Positions 18,125 through 26,646 of a stretch of 64,000 bases of DNA are shown piece by piece. Position 1 is the first letter of the stretch. Each line of letters opens with the position of its first letter. The stretch lies in NCBI GenBank assembly GCA_033811195.1, contig JAPXOZ010000007.1, positions 1-64,000 on the forward strand, written 5' to 3'. The DNA is from Cacconaster sp033811195 (GTDB lineage Bacteria; Bacteroidota; Bacteroidia; Bacteroidales; UBA932). The position numbers and the translations under genes were made by a program. The notes beneath the pieces were generated by a model. It had not been told where the DNA came from and did no database searches. It saw only the letters and a program-made list of their open reading frames with translations.

Positions 18125-18168
18125 GAAAAAAATTAAAAACAATAAACAAACATAAAAAACACACAATT

Positions 18169-19617
18169 ATGGCGACCATTAAATTTTTCTCAGGCGAGGA
18201 GATTCCTCTAGAACTCCACAAAGTAAGAATCGTTCAAAAACTTCATCTTGTACCCATAGAGCGCCGTCGTGATGCAATCAAGGAGGCTGGCTACAACACT
18301 TTTAAACTTACCACGAAGGATGTTTTCCTGGATATGCTTACTGACAGCGGTACCAATGCGATGAGTGATAATCAGTTGGCAGCGATGATGAGGGCTGATG
18401 ACGCATATGCAGGCTCAGAGTCATTTGCGCGTCTGCAAAAGGGCGTAAAGGAAGTTCTTGGCAAGAAATATCTCCTTCCGGCTCACCAGGGACGCGCCTG
18501 TGAAAACATTATAGCCAAGGCATTTATTAAACCGGGTCAGATAGTGCTAACCAACTACCATTTCACAACTACACTGGCACATATTACGGAAGTGGGCGGT
18601 CGTGTAATCGAACTCCTTCACGATGAAGCACTCGAACTTGAATCCTCCAACCCTTTCAAAGGTAATATCAATATCGAGAAGCTAGTGGCCGCTATTGAGG
18701 AGAACGGAGCTGAGAATATCGCATTTATACGTATGGAGGCTTCGACCAACTTAATCGGCGGACAACCCTTCTCCATCAGAAACATGATGGATGTGCGTAA
18801 AGTGGCAGATCACTACAACATAATGCTTGTACTTGACGCCAGTCTTCTGGGTGAAAACGCATACCTGGTGAAGCAGCGTGAAGATAAATGGAAAGAGAAT
18901 ACGATGGCGGATATTGTAAAGATGATGACAGGACTCTCAGATCTCGTATATTTCTCTGCAAGAAAACTTACCTCATCGCGTGGAGGGGGTATCTGCACCA
19001 ATGTAAGGGAACTCTATATGACAATGGAACCACTGATTCCCCTTTTCGAGGGATTCCTCACCTATGGTGGAATGTCCATCAGAGAGATTGAGGCTATGGC
19101 AGTTGGTATCTATGAGACCATTGACGAGACGATGATCAGCCAGAGTGTAAATTTTATTAAATATTTCGTAAACAATGCAGTCAAGGCTGGAATTCCTATG
19201 GTGACTCCTGCCGGTGTGCTGGGAGCGCACGTAAATGCAGGTAAATTCTGCGAACACATTCCCCAGCACGAATATCCGGCGGGAGCACTTGCAGCTGCAT
19301 ATTTCTTGGTTTCCGGTGTAAGGGGTATGGAGCGTGGTACGGTCTCAAGCATCAGGGATGAGAATGGTAATGAAATTCCCGCAGATGTCGAGTTGCTACG
19401 CCTTGCATTTCCCCGAAGAGTCTTTACTCTTTCTCAGACAATGTATGCGCTTGATCGCCTTATATGGCTCTATGAAAACAGACACCTTATTGGCGGCTTG
19501 AAGTTTACCTACGAGCCCCCTGTGCTGAGATTCTTTATGGGAGAAATGGAACCCCTCACCGATTGGCCTTCAAGACTTGTTGAAAAGTTCAGGAAGGATT
19601 TCGGTGATAGTTTGTAG
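18169..19617 (+). CDS. Beta-eliminating PLP lyase, tyrosine phenol-lyase/tryptophanase family
   Basis: A 482-residue fold-type I PLP enzyme aligning along its length with tyrosine phenol-lyase (TPL) and tryptophanase: GYNTF...LTDSGTNAMS, AYAGSESF, HQGRACEN, GGQPFS, ENAYLVKQRE. The PLP lysine aligns with K266 (FSARKLTSS) and the PLP-ring Asp with D223. Two features are TPL-like: MER at 387-389 (TPL Arg381 region) and LRFF near the C-terminus where tryptophanase has LRHF. Oddities: the conserved active-site Arg after D223 is Leu226, and the usual SAKKD/SGKKD is SARKL. Expected products are pyruvate plus ammonia and either phenol, indole or sulfide (cysteine is a known side substrate). Regulated, I infer, by the upstream attenuator. 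Which substrate it uses is open. Confidence 0.75.
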   Translation: MATIKFFSGEEIPLELHKVRIVQKLHLVPIERRRDAIKEAGYNTFKLTTKDVFLDMLTDSGTNAMSDNQLAAMMRADDAYAGSESFARLQKGVKEVLGKKYLLPAHQGRACENIIAKAFIKPGQIVLTNYHFTTTLAHITEVGGRVIELLHDEALELESSNPFKGNINIEKLVAAIEENGAENIAFIRMEASTNLIGGQPFSIRNMMDVRKVADHYNIMLVLDASLLGENAYLVKQREDKWKENTMADIVKMMTGLSDLVYFSARKLTSSRGGGICTNVRELYMTMEPLIPLFEGFLTYGGMSIREIEAMAVGIYETIDETMISQSVNFIKYFVNNAVKAGIPMVTPAGVLGAHVNAGKFCEHIPQHEYPAGALAAAYFLVSGVRGMERGTVSSIRDENGNEIPADVELLRLAFPRRVFTLSQTMYALDRLIWLYENRHLIGGLKFTYEPPVLRFFMGEMEPLTDWPSRLVEKFRKDFGDSL

Positions 19618-19641
19618 TGGATGGTACTGTGATTGTAAGAC

Positions 19642-20484
19642 CTATTTGAGCCGTACTACTCTGATACCATTATTACTTTTTATGCCGCTGATATACTCTG
19701 TCAGCGGCTTTTTATTGATTACCACCTCCATTTCTACCGAAGAGGCGTGGATAAAGGTCAATTGACCTCCCTGCCAATAGGCGTAACCTACATGAGCTAT
19801 ATCAAGTCCCTTGGCTGTGCTATTAAAGCAGATAATATCGCCATCATGAATCAGATTTTCACAGGCAGCAATTTCATTTTTAGGGATATAGTAATATTCG
19901 AAAGCGTTTAGGTACTCCTCTGCGGTGCGGATCTTCTCCACCAGAGAGGGATTTTCCCTGAGTTGGCGGTATGAATCAATGTGAGTACTCATAAAGGAGA
20001 ATTCTTGAGGCCAGATAATACCTCCTATCTCCGTAGTAATTTCCTTCATAACACCTCTCTCTGCTGCTTGCCGAATCCATTCAGAAGTGTAGTGGATGCG
20101 CGAGGAGTAGTCTGTCACGATGCCGTCGCGGTAGCGAAGTTTTAGCAGATTATCACAATAATGGTGGAAGTCCGGATTCTCCTCCTTTAGGGTGAGCGAG
20201 AATGCTAAACACATCTCCACAAAGAGGATACAGTCAGTTTTGTCCATACAGACAGTGAGCATCTCGGGATCCTGTTCAAGAGTGCCGGCAACATAAGGAG
20301 TACCAAGCTTATGAAGTGCAGTCATGATTACAAGCTGATCCAATGGTTGCGCCTTGTAAGGCAACATCCGCTCCAATAGTCTCTCATAGGAGGCTTTGTC
20401 TTCGGGAGTGAATCGCACCTGCGGTTTACTGCAGGATGGTGTAAGGGTGCAAAGAAGCACCAGAAGTGAAAGTATGTATTTCAT
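19642..20484 (-). CDS. DUF1460 N-acetylmuramoyl-L-alanine amidase-like lipoprotein
   Basis: A 280-residue lipoprotein (lipobox ending C18, TPSC). The DUF1460 fold is a NlpC/P60-like cysteine amidase: the likely nucleophile is C85 in MDKTDCILFVE and the His is in LDIAHVGYAYW. Family members are thought to cleave peptidoglycan fragments in Bacteroidales. The ATG at 20484 is chosen because it gives a proper signal peptide; the open frame continues upstream only into RNase P RNA. It lies about 20 bp downstream of rnpB on the same strand. Confidence 0.85.
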   Translation of the reverse strand: MKYILSLLVLLCTLTPSCSKPQVRFTPEDKASYERLLERMLPYKAQPLDQLVIMTALHKLGTPYVAGTLEQDPEMLTVCMDKTDCILFVEMCLAFSLTLKEENPDFHHYCDNLLKLRYRDGIVTDYSSRIHYTSEWIRQAAERGVMKEITTEIGGIIWPQEFSFMSTHIDSYRQLRENPSLVEKIRTAEEYLNAFEYYYIPKNEIAACENLIHDGDIICFNSTAKGLDIAHVGYAYWQGGQLTFIHASSVEMEVVINKKPLTEYISGIKSNNGIRVVRLK

Positions 20485-20503
20485 AATGATAGAATTATCA
20501 AAA

Positions 20504-20815
20504 AAGGTGAGACATAAGCCGGATTCTGTACCATTATTGGCTCCTATCATTTATCTATCGCGACCTACCCCCCGGCAGCGGGCGAGCAACCCTTAATTGC
20601 CGGTATATTTGGTCTTGCAGCCCTCCGGTGCATACTCCGCCGGTGTCGCCATCAGCGGATGTGAGCTCTTACCTCACATTTTCACCCTTACCCTTGCGGG
20701 CGGTTGTTTTCTGTTACGCGTTCCACAAACTCTCATCTGTCTGTGCTTTCCACAGGAAAGTGCTCTGTGCTGTCCGGACTTTCCTCTCCCGAAAGAGCGA
20801 TAGGAAGTCTCACCT
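20504..20815 (-). ncRNA. rnpB: RNase P RNA
   Basis: The minus strand starts near 20815 with GGTGAGAC (P1 5' strand), followed by GAGGAAAGTCCGGACAGCAC (universal CR-I), and ends with ACAGAATCCGGCTTATGTCT (universal 3' region) closing P1 with GTCTCACC at 20506-20513. Length about 312 nt. It matures tRNA 5' ends. Ends are accurate to a few bases. Confidence 0.95.
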
Positions 20816-20821
20816 GTAGTG

Positions 20822-20829
20822 CAAATATA
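20822..20829 (-). promoter_or_regulatory. -7 element TATATTTG for rnpB
   Basis: Minus-strand TAnnTTTG placed about 7 bp upstream of the rnpB 5' end, as expected for the transcript start. Confidence 0.7.
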
Positions 20830-20928
20830 TGAATATATTTCGGAAAAGTTTTTTGGTGAATTTTTTCGTGAATAATTGATTTCAGGTTATGCTCTTGTAA
20901 GTGAATCTTTATTTCTATATTTGCGACA

Positions 20929-21342
20929 ATGAAATGGATTGGAAAAATATTGCTGGCATCGGTAGCCTCTCTGTTGCTTGTCTTTGCTGCACAGAGTGGA
21001 CATACTGTGGTCGGACAATTCCTTTTACCTGATAATTTTATGGCTTTCGCCGATAAAACCGGTAAATTGCCAATACCGGAAGTGGATCGTAGATGTGATT
21101 TAATGTTACCTGTAAATGCTGTTACTGTTCCGGGAATTCATTTCCAACAGTTAGCAGGCTCAGCAACCAATTCCCAGGGGCACAAGAGGCAAATAGATTA
21201 TTTCAAGCGCTATACGACACTTCTGTCCGGAAGAATCTGCCCATGTGGTTTTATCAGGGAGAACAATATCACATTTCTGGCCACATCATCACTTATGGAT
21301 TCAGTCGCAAGGCGTATTTCAAATTGTATTCTGATAATTTAG
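20929..21342 (+). CDS. Small exported protein, unrecognised
   Basis: 137 residues with a clear signal peptide (MKWIGKILLASVASLLLVFAA|Q, Gln at +1). The mature part has two Cys pairs at most (RRCD, ICPCGF) and no domain I recognise. A TATATTTG -7 box at 20916-20923 lies only 5 bp from the ATG, so the mRNA may be nearly leaderless. An unrelated 147-residue membrane protein follows. A truncated or decaying gene is possible. Confidence 0.5.
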   Translation: MKWIGKILLASVASLLLVFAAQSGHTVVGQFLLPDNFMAFADKTGKLPIPEVDRRCDLMLPVNAVTVPGIHFQQLAGSATNSQGHKRQIDYFKRYTTLLSGRICPCGFIRENNITFLATSSLMDSVARRISNCILII

Positions 21343-21447
21343 AGGTATCGGATTGAGTTGTATTACCTATAGTGTAATTTTGGGAATGACCTAAGTTGCA
21401 GTCTTCCCACTCTTTATCATATTATCCAACCTTTAAAGAATGCGAAA

Positions 21448-21891
21448 ATGAATAATTTATTTGTAAAAACCAGATCTACAAGAGACATAATAATATCTTC
21501 AGTTCTCCTGGCAGGAGGTGTCCTAATGGTGGTACTTCCTACACCGGCTTCAGTTAATATCGCTGGCCTCTTTTTAGCCTGTACGGGAATCGTGCTCTTT
21601 GCAGTACTCAAAACCGGCTGGAAGAATACAGAGACTCGTGAAAAATTCTCTTCTAAAACCCTCTATTTCCCAAGAGAAATGGAGAGTAAGTTGAAAGAAG
21701 CTATGGAGGGCTCTTTCAATAATATAACTACAGATACTACAAGCCAATCTTCAGCACTGAAATTGGACATCCTCTACAACAAAAGAACCGGCAAAGCCTT
21801 TTGCCAGCTCTCCGAATATATCCCTTACCAGTACCACCCCTTCACTGAGATGATCTCCAAGCCGGTGGATGAGGTACTTCATCTTGTCTGA
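21448..21891 (+). CDS. Small membrane protein, unrecognised
   Basis: 147 residues: two close hydrophobic helices (about 14-32 and 37-53), then a roughly 90-residue soluble domain with ...GKAFCQLSEYIPYQYHPFT.... No family recognised. A TAATTTTG -7 box at 21375-21382 with ATTG about 19 bp upstream suggests its own promoter. The antiporter gene starts 10 bp after the stop, so they may be co-transcribed. Confidence 0.6.
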   Translation: MNNLFVKTRSTRDIIISSVLLAGGVLMVVLPTPASVNIAGLFLACTGIVLFAVLKTGWKNTETREKFSSKTLYFPREMESKLKEAMEGSFNNITTDTTSQSSALKLDILYNKRTGKAFCQLSEYIPYQYHPFTEMISKPVDEVLHLV

Positions 21892-21901
21892 ATGTCATAG
21901 A

Positions 21902-22852
21902 ATGGAATATGTAATTCTGATAATATCTCTGCTTGCAATAGTCTTCGGAGCTGACCGTTTTGTGGATGGCTCCGTTGGCATTGCGCGCCGTCTTAAAATT
22001 TCTGACTTTGTAATCGGAGCAGTTGTAGTGGGATTTGGCACTTCATTTCCCGAACTGCTTGTGAGTCTTAAGGGAGTCATTGCCGGCAATGCTGATGTGG
22101 CTGTCGGCAATGTGATAGGTTCAAATATCTTCAACGTTCTCGGCATTCTTGGATTGACTGCACTACTGTTTCCGATAGCGACGACCAGGGAAAATATCCG
22201 CAGAGATGCTCCTTTTTGTTTTGGAGTAAGCCTATTGCTGATCCTTCTTGCTTTTGATTTTTTTACCAAAGGTGAAACTCTTATATCCAGATTGGACGGA
22301 GTGGTGCTTTTAGCGGTTTTCTCCTTTTTTCTCTGGATAACTCTCAGAAAAGGGAATCAGGATTCATCAGGTGGTACAGAGGTAAAACTATCCCATGAGA
22401 AACCTTTGTGGTACAACGTTATAGTGGCGATTATTGGACTAAGTGTCCTGATATTGGGTTGTCATTTCTTTGTGGAGAAGGCTGTGGTTGTAGCACGCAA
22501 TTTTGGGGTGAGCGATGCCTATATCTCAATTACCCTCATAGCCTGCGGTACTTCTCTTCCGGAGCTGGCGGCGTCGGTTGCCGCAGCCTTGAAAAAGAAT
22601 ACCCAGATGGCTCTTGGAAATGTTATAGGCTCCAATATCTTCAACATTACTCTAATACTGGGAGCCAGTTCGTTGATTCGGCCACTCCATAGCCCGGACA
22701 TTGTACTTACGGATTATCTTGTAATGACAGGCGCAGCACTTATATTGATGATTTTCGCAACCACAAAAGTGCGGATTTCACGTTTGGAAGGGTTGCTTAT
22801 GGTTGTCGCTTTTGTTGCCTATAATATCTGGCTCTTGAGCATGCAGGGTTAA
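21902..22852 (+). CDS. Calcium/sodium antiporter, CaCA family (YrbG-like)
   Basis: A 316-residue inner-membrane exchanger with two homologous halves. Each carries the alpha repeat: GFGTSFPELLVS...GNVIGSNIFNVLGILG, and ACGTSLPELAAS...GNVIGSNIFNITLILG. The acidic residues in the two PEL motifs bind the cation in this family. The ATG at 21902 is taken because upstream in-frame codons overlap the previous gene. It is convergent with the GH18 gene, the stops being about 6 bp apart. Confidence 0.93.
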   Translation: MEYVILIISLLAIVFGADRFVDGSVGIARRLKISDFVIGAVVVGFGTSFPELLVSLKGVIAGNADVAVGNVIGSNIFNVLGILGLTALLFPIATTRENIRRDAPFCFGVSLLLILLAFDFFTKGETLISRLDGVVLLAVFSFFLWITLRKGNQDSSGGTEVKLSHEKPLWYNVIVAIIGLSVLILGCHFFVEKAVVVARNFGVSDAYISITLIACGTSLPELAASVAAALKKNTQMALGNVIGSNIFNITLILGASSLIRPLHSPDIVLTDYLVMTGAALILMIFATTKVRISRLEGLLMVVAFVAYNIWLLSMQG

Positions 22853-22858
22853 TCACTC

Positions 22859-24013
22859 TTAAGGTTTCATTACTGCCTGCCAGCAGGCCTTACGGAGTGT
22901 ACCTTTTGCATCGTCTCCATCATACTGCCAATACATTATGCCTTTCATGCCATTTCTATGGAGCCATTCTCCTTTGATAGCTATGCTTTTTGCATTGTCA
23001 TAGCCGCAATAGAAACTGTTGTTTGCTTTGAGTGTCACATAAGGAACACCGGCTGCATCATCAAAATTATCAATTTTGTAAACGCTTGGATCGAGAGCTA
23101 AGATTCTGTCGTAATTGAGAGCGGTAGGTGAGGTACTGAATGAGCGACGGCCATAGAATGGTACGCCAAGTACCAGTTTAGCAGGTTTGACACCGGCATC
23201 AAGATAGGCTCTCAGTGCTCTTTCACAATCCACATAGGCTTTTGGTGATTTGATTGCGGAGTGGTGGTTGGGTGCAGCATCCATATCATAGGTCATGATA
23301 TTTACAAAGTCCACATAGGGGTCTACGGCAGCTATGTCGATATATCTCCAGCCTCCGGTAACTGCAATCTTATCTTTGACATATCCGGCGTAGGAAAGGA
23401 TATATTTGTCACCCAGAGTCTCACGGAGTTGTTTCATTAACAATACATGGTTTTCCGTATCGATGGAGGGATCACAGGCATGTCCGCTCCAGGAAAGGCC
23501 CGGAAATTCCCAGTCTATATCAATGCCGTCAATACCCCATTGCTCCAGAAAAGCCTTGCAATCCTCCGCAAACTTCTTACGTCCCTCTTCTGTACTTGCC
23601 ATTGCAGAAAAACCGCCACCCTGTTTATTGTCGGAGTTTGAGACGGTATGAGAAAAAGAGAGTGAGATCTTGAGGTCTGGGTTGACCTTCTTGAGTGCCA
23701 CGATTGTTTCGAAACGAGACAGGTTTCCCTGTAGTTTAAATCCCTTATACACTCCGTCCACTACATATAGTTCTGCGAAAGCGTAGTTGAGGTGTGTCAT
23801 AATGGAGGGTTCCGGGATTTTTAGGCCCCAATATGTGACATAAGCACATACGTTTCGTCCCTCTATTTTGGCATAAGGCACAAATGGCTTCTCAGGCTCA
23901 CCATTATTAGGGTTGTTCGGTTTATCGGGATTGATATTATCTTCGTGACAAGATGCAATTGCCAAAGCACATGTAACTGCTGCTGCAAATGTTAGTATTT
24001 TCTTAAGTTTCAT
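22859..24013 (-). CDS. Glycoside hydrolase family 18 lipoprotein
   Basis: A 384-residue lipoprotein (lipobox IASC, then an Asn/Pro-rich tether). The GH18 TIM barrel has the catalytic DGIDIDWE at about 162-169 with the acid Glu retained; YDMD and GVPFYGRR also fit. It could be a chitinase or endo-beta-N-acetylglucosaminidase. No SusC/SusD partner is nearby, so it is not in a typical polysaccharide-utilisation locus. It starts 8 bp after the Old Yellow Enzyme gene and is the last gene of that operon. Confidence 0.88.
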   Translation of the reverse strand: MKLKKILTFAAAVTCALAIASCHEDNINPDKPNNPNNGEPEKPFVPYAKIEGRNVCAYVTYWGLKIPEPSIMTHLNYAFAELYVVDGVYKGFKLQGNLSRFETIVALKKVNPDLKISLSFSHTVSNSDNKQGGGFSAMASTEEGRKKFAEDCKAFLEQWGIDGIDIDWEFPGLSWSGHACDPSIDTENHVLLMKQLRETLGDKYILSYAGYVKDKIAVTGGWRYIDIAAVDPYVDFVNIMTYDMDAAPNHHSAIKSPKAYVDCERALRAYLDAGVKPAKLVLGVPFYGRRSFSTSPTALNYDRILALDPSVYKIDNFDDAAGVPYVTLKANNSFYCGYDNAKSIAIKGEWLHRNGMKGIMYWQYDGDDAKGTLRKACWQAVMKP

Positions 24014-24021
24014 CTTCAATA

Positions 24022-25248
24022 TTAATGTTTTGAATATCTCTTTTCGCAATCCCGTTTGATTGCCGGTGTAATATCTTCGCATTTGGTGTGGCACTGCATA
24101 GAGAGGGAATACATTCTTCCCACACAGAAATTAACCTGTTTGCAGGCACTGCAGTGGTCCTTTTCCTCACGAAGTTTTTTAACGAAGTCAGTATCCCTGA
24201 TAAGGGCTCGCGCTATCTGTACCATCTCAAATCCGGCATCCATTATCTCATCGATACCGCGCCTTGAAATTGCACCTCCGACATAGACCAGCGGCAGGTC
24301 GAGTGCCTCACGGAATTTTTTGGAGTCCTCTAGAAAATAATTCTCTTTAAAGGGTACTGTAGGAGCTACTATATGGCCAAAGAGACGTACTCCGAGCTTG
24401 AGCCACCAATGCTTGAGTGGCATATAGTGGGCTATGGCCTTGACTGGAAATGGGCCGCCCATCACATACATCGGCATTCTGCTCACAAATCCACCGCTGA
24501 GTACCAGTGCGTGTGCGCCGAGCTCCTGCAATCTATGTGCTACACTGATGCACTCATCAATCTCCATTCCACCCTTGAAACCGTCGCGGGTATTTATCTT
24601 TACAAATACTGCAATTTTATCATTTGCAGCAGTCATTACCTCCTTCATTACCCGTTCCATAAAGCGCATCCTATTCTCCAGAGGACCACCATATTCATCC
24701 TTGCGGCGGTTGGTGTAGGGCGAAAGAAACTGAGAGATGAGGTAGCCGTGGCCCGCATGGATTTCGACCGCATCAAATCCCGCTTTTATAGCCAGACGCA
24801 CAGCTTTACCGAAGTCTGCTACTATCTCGTCGATTTCTTCCACATACATACCGTGGACAAAGGTCGGGGAGTAGAGGTTAAATCCGCCGCTGGCACCCTT
24901 AGGACGACATTTACAGATAGATCTGTGTGACATATTGCCACAATGACCGAGTTGAATTGAAGCTAAAGCACCCTCCTTGTGGATAGCATCCGTGAGGGCC
25001 TTTAGGTCCGGTACCACCTCTTCCCTCATCCAAAGCTGTCTTTCGAAAGAGAGTCCGCTCCGGGATACCGATGCGTAAGCGATGGTGGTCATACCCACAC
25101 CCCCACGCGCCACTGCAGTATGATAGTCAAACAACTCCTGCGAAGGTCTATTGCCGGGGCACATTCCCTCAAATGCTGCAGAGCGGATGGTTCGGTTGCG
25201 AAGTTCTATCGGGCCGATCCTATATGGCGTGAAGAGTGTATCACTCAT
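24022..25248 (-). CDS. Old Yellow Enzyme-family ene-reductase (NADH:flavin oxidoreductase)
   Basis: A 408-residue FMN TIM barrel. HAGHGYLISQFLSPYTNRRK is the FMN/substrate motif of the 2,4-dienoyl-CoA reductase/BaiCD/BaiH subgroup. The C-terminus has five clustered Cys (CSACKQVNFC...CHTKC) at spacings that differ from the usual 4Fe-4S motif. It lacks the C-terminal FAD/NAD module of BaiCD-type enzymes. Its start overlaps the lipoprotein gene by 8 bp, in one operon with a steroid-5-alpha-reductase-like gene; this suggests reduction of an enone such as a 3-oxo-4-ene steroid. That substrate is inference. Confidence 0.85.
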   Translation of the reverse strand: MSDTLFTPYRIGPIELRNRTIRSAAFEGMCPGNRPSQELFDYHTAVARGGVGMTTIAYASVSRSGLSFERQLWMREEVVPDLKALTDAIHKEGALASIQLGHCGNMSHRSICKCRPKGASGGFNLYSPTFVHGMYVEEIDEIVADFGKAVRLAIKAGFDAVEIHAGHGYLISQFLSPYTNRRKDEYGGPLENRMRFMERVMKEVMTAANDKIAVFVKINTRDGFKGGMEIDECISVAHRLQELGAHALVLSGGFVSRMPMYVMGGPFPVKAIAHYMPLKHWWLKLGVRLFGHIVAPTVPFKENYFLEDSKKFREALDLPLVYVGGAISRRGIDEIMDAGFEMVQIARALIRDTDFVKKLREEKDHCSACKQVNFCVGRMYSLSMQCHTKCEDITPAIKRDCEKRYSKH

Positions 25249-25855
25249 CTTGTATTACTACTGTTGAATCTGATTCTGCTTTTATGATCCCACTGTAGCC
25301 GGGAATTGCAAATCCCGTTGTATAATGGAGTGTTTTACGATCGGTGCTCATTGAGAGAACTTTGTTGTCAGGGGTGATGGCAAAATAGAGATTATCCAAT
25401 ATCTGTGATTTTCTCCTAACTATTCTCCTCACTATTCCTCCCATTTTAACCTCCGCTTTGACGCGGTAATCGTAGTATGCTACCATATAGAGGGAGTCGC
25501 CCATCCTCTCTTTTATTATCTGGAGGGTATCAAGAATTTCATAGTCTCTGTATATTTCATCGTACTTAATGGCAGCATTCTGTTTGAGCCCTCGACGGTA
25601 GTAGTCGTCATGAAACTTCTTGTTCTGCTCAATTCGTGTTTCGAACACCTTTATTCTGCGATCAAATTCCGTTATGAACATGGTAGAGTCCAATTTTTCA
25701 AGCTCTATGACGGAGCATTTCTGGTGCCCATCAAGTGATTCGGTGATTTCTTTTTCGATTGCTTTTTCGAGTTTGGAGGGTGATTTTTTTTCCAGCAAGC
25801 TACAGGAACTGACTATTGCAGCTGTCGCTAAAATGATGATGCCGATTCTTTTCAT
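25241..25855 (-). CDS. Lipoprotein, unrecognised, in ring-reductase operon
   Basis: 204 residues with a lipoprotein signal (lipobox VSSC). The mature part is helical and charged (about residues 20-110), then beta-rich (YYDYRVKAEVKMGG...). No named domain recognised. The ATG at 25855 gives a proper signal peptide; the earlier in-frame start only adds residues before it. It is tightly placed between the 5-alpha-reductase-like gene (26 bp gap) and the Old Yellow Enzyme gene (8 bp overlap), so it probably has a shared role. Confidence 0.75.
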   Translation of the reverse strand: MKRIGIIILATAAIVSSCSLLEKKSPSKLEKAIEKEITESLDGHQKCSVIELEKLDSTMFITEFDRRIKVFETRIEQNKKFHDDYYRRGLKQNAAIKYDEIYRDYEILDTLQIIKERMGDSLYMVAYYDYRVKAEVKMGGIVRRIVRRKSQILDNLYFAITPDNKVLSMSTDRKTLHYTTGFAIPGYSGIIKAESDSTVVIQDE

Positions 25856-25881
25856 ATCATTGTCATTTTTTAATAAATAAT

Positions 25882-26643
25882 TCAATAGATAAAGGGGAAT
25901 AATCGTTTGCGTTTGAGAGAAGTGAATTCTTCACCAAACTCTTCCGCGTACTTATTGTAGAGGGAATTTGCCCTCGGTATCAGGTTGGCGCAGGTCCAGA
26001 GTAGGAATACAACTCCGGGAAGCGACCAGGTAAGGATGGCAAAGCCTGCCCACTCGAGTATTTCTCCGAAATAATTTGCGGATGATACATACTTGAACAT
26101 TCCTCCCATAGGGATATAGTGAGCATTGTCGCCTGGTTTGCGTAAATGGCGTATGATGTAGTCGGAGTGGAGATTGATGGCCATTCCGACTATGAAAATT
26201 ACCGTTCCGATAATAAATTGTGGGGTCTTTAGCCATTCTGCTGTATACATATCACTCGGGGATAGGTGATAGAGCCAATATCCCTGCATATAGGCGTTAG
26301 TAAAATTAAATGTCATGCCCAGAGCAATGATAGAGAGTGGCATCTTATTTTTACCCCTTATCAGTAGAGGGAATATGAAGGTGCGCTGGAGGTAGTGTGT
26401 CAGAAAGAGCAGCGTAATGATAATGATGGCAGGATCACCAATTCGGTCGCTATTGAGATAGAGGGCCAACATGGTGACGAAAATGGGTGCCTCCATCAAT
26501 ATCCATCCTATCTTATTGGGAATGGAAGGTCCCCATTTAGGAGTTCTCAGAAAGCCGTAGCCGGCTCCAAAGAAAAAGAGTGCAACGAAAACCACAACGG
26601 CCAGTGCGGTCATCGTAATCAGTGTTATGTTGTAGATACTCAT
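25882..26643 (-). CDS. Steroid 5-alpha-reductase-like membrane protein
   Basis: 253 residues, six or seven membrane helices. The C-terminal half matches the SRD5A domain: NLHSDYIIRHLRKPG, YIPMGGMFKYVSSANYFGEI (the conserved NADPH/substrate segment) and a basic ending RKRLFPFIY. In animals such enzymes reduce the delta-4 bond of 3-oxosteroids to the 5-alpha form. From memory, unverified here: gut Bacteroidales with homologous 5-alpha- and 5-beta-reductases make allo- and isoallo-bile acids. It starts 3 bp after the thioesterase stop. Another possible substrate is a polyprenol or fatty enoyl group. Confidence 0.85.
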   Translation of the reverse strand: MSIYNITLITMTALAVVVFVALFFFGAGYGFLRTPKWGPSIPNKIGWILMEAPIFVTMLALYLNSDRIGDPAIIIITLLFLTHYLQRTFIFPLLIRGKNKMPLSIIALGMTFNFTNAYMQGYWLYHLSPSDMYTAEWLKTPQFIIGTVIFIVGMAINLHSDYIIRHLRKPGDNAHYIPMGGMFKYVSSANYFGEILEWAGFAILTWSLPGVVFLLWTCANLIPRANSLYNKYAEEFGEEFTSLKRKRLFPFIY

Positions 26644-26646
26644 ATA

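Noticed and set aside
18169..19617. Naming the lyase tnaA outright
   Set aside because: Specificity-region residues look more like tyrosine phenol-lyase and a key Arg is replaced, so a firm substrate name is not justified.
20485..20550. N-terminal extension of the DUF1460 protein
   Set aside because: It overlaps the 3' end of RNase P RNA and would hide the lipoprotein signal.
20597..20819. Plus-strand open frames of 60-70 codons
   Set aside because: They are antisense to the conserved core of rnpB.
22859..24013. Polysaccharide-utilisation locus around the GH18 gene
   Set aside because: No SusC/SusD pair, regulator or other glycoside hydrolase is adjacent; the gene belongs to the reductase operon.
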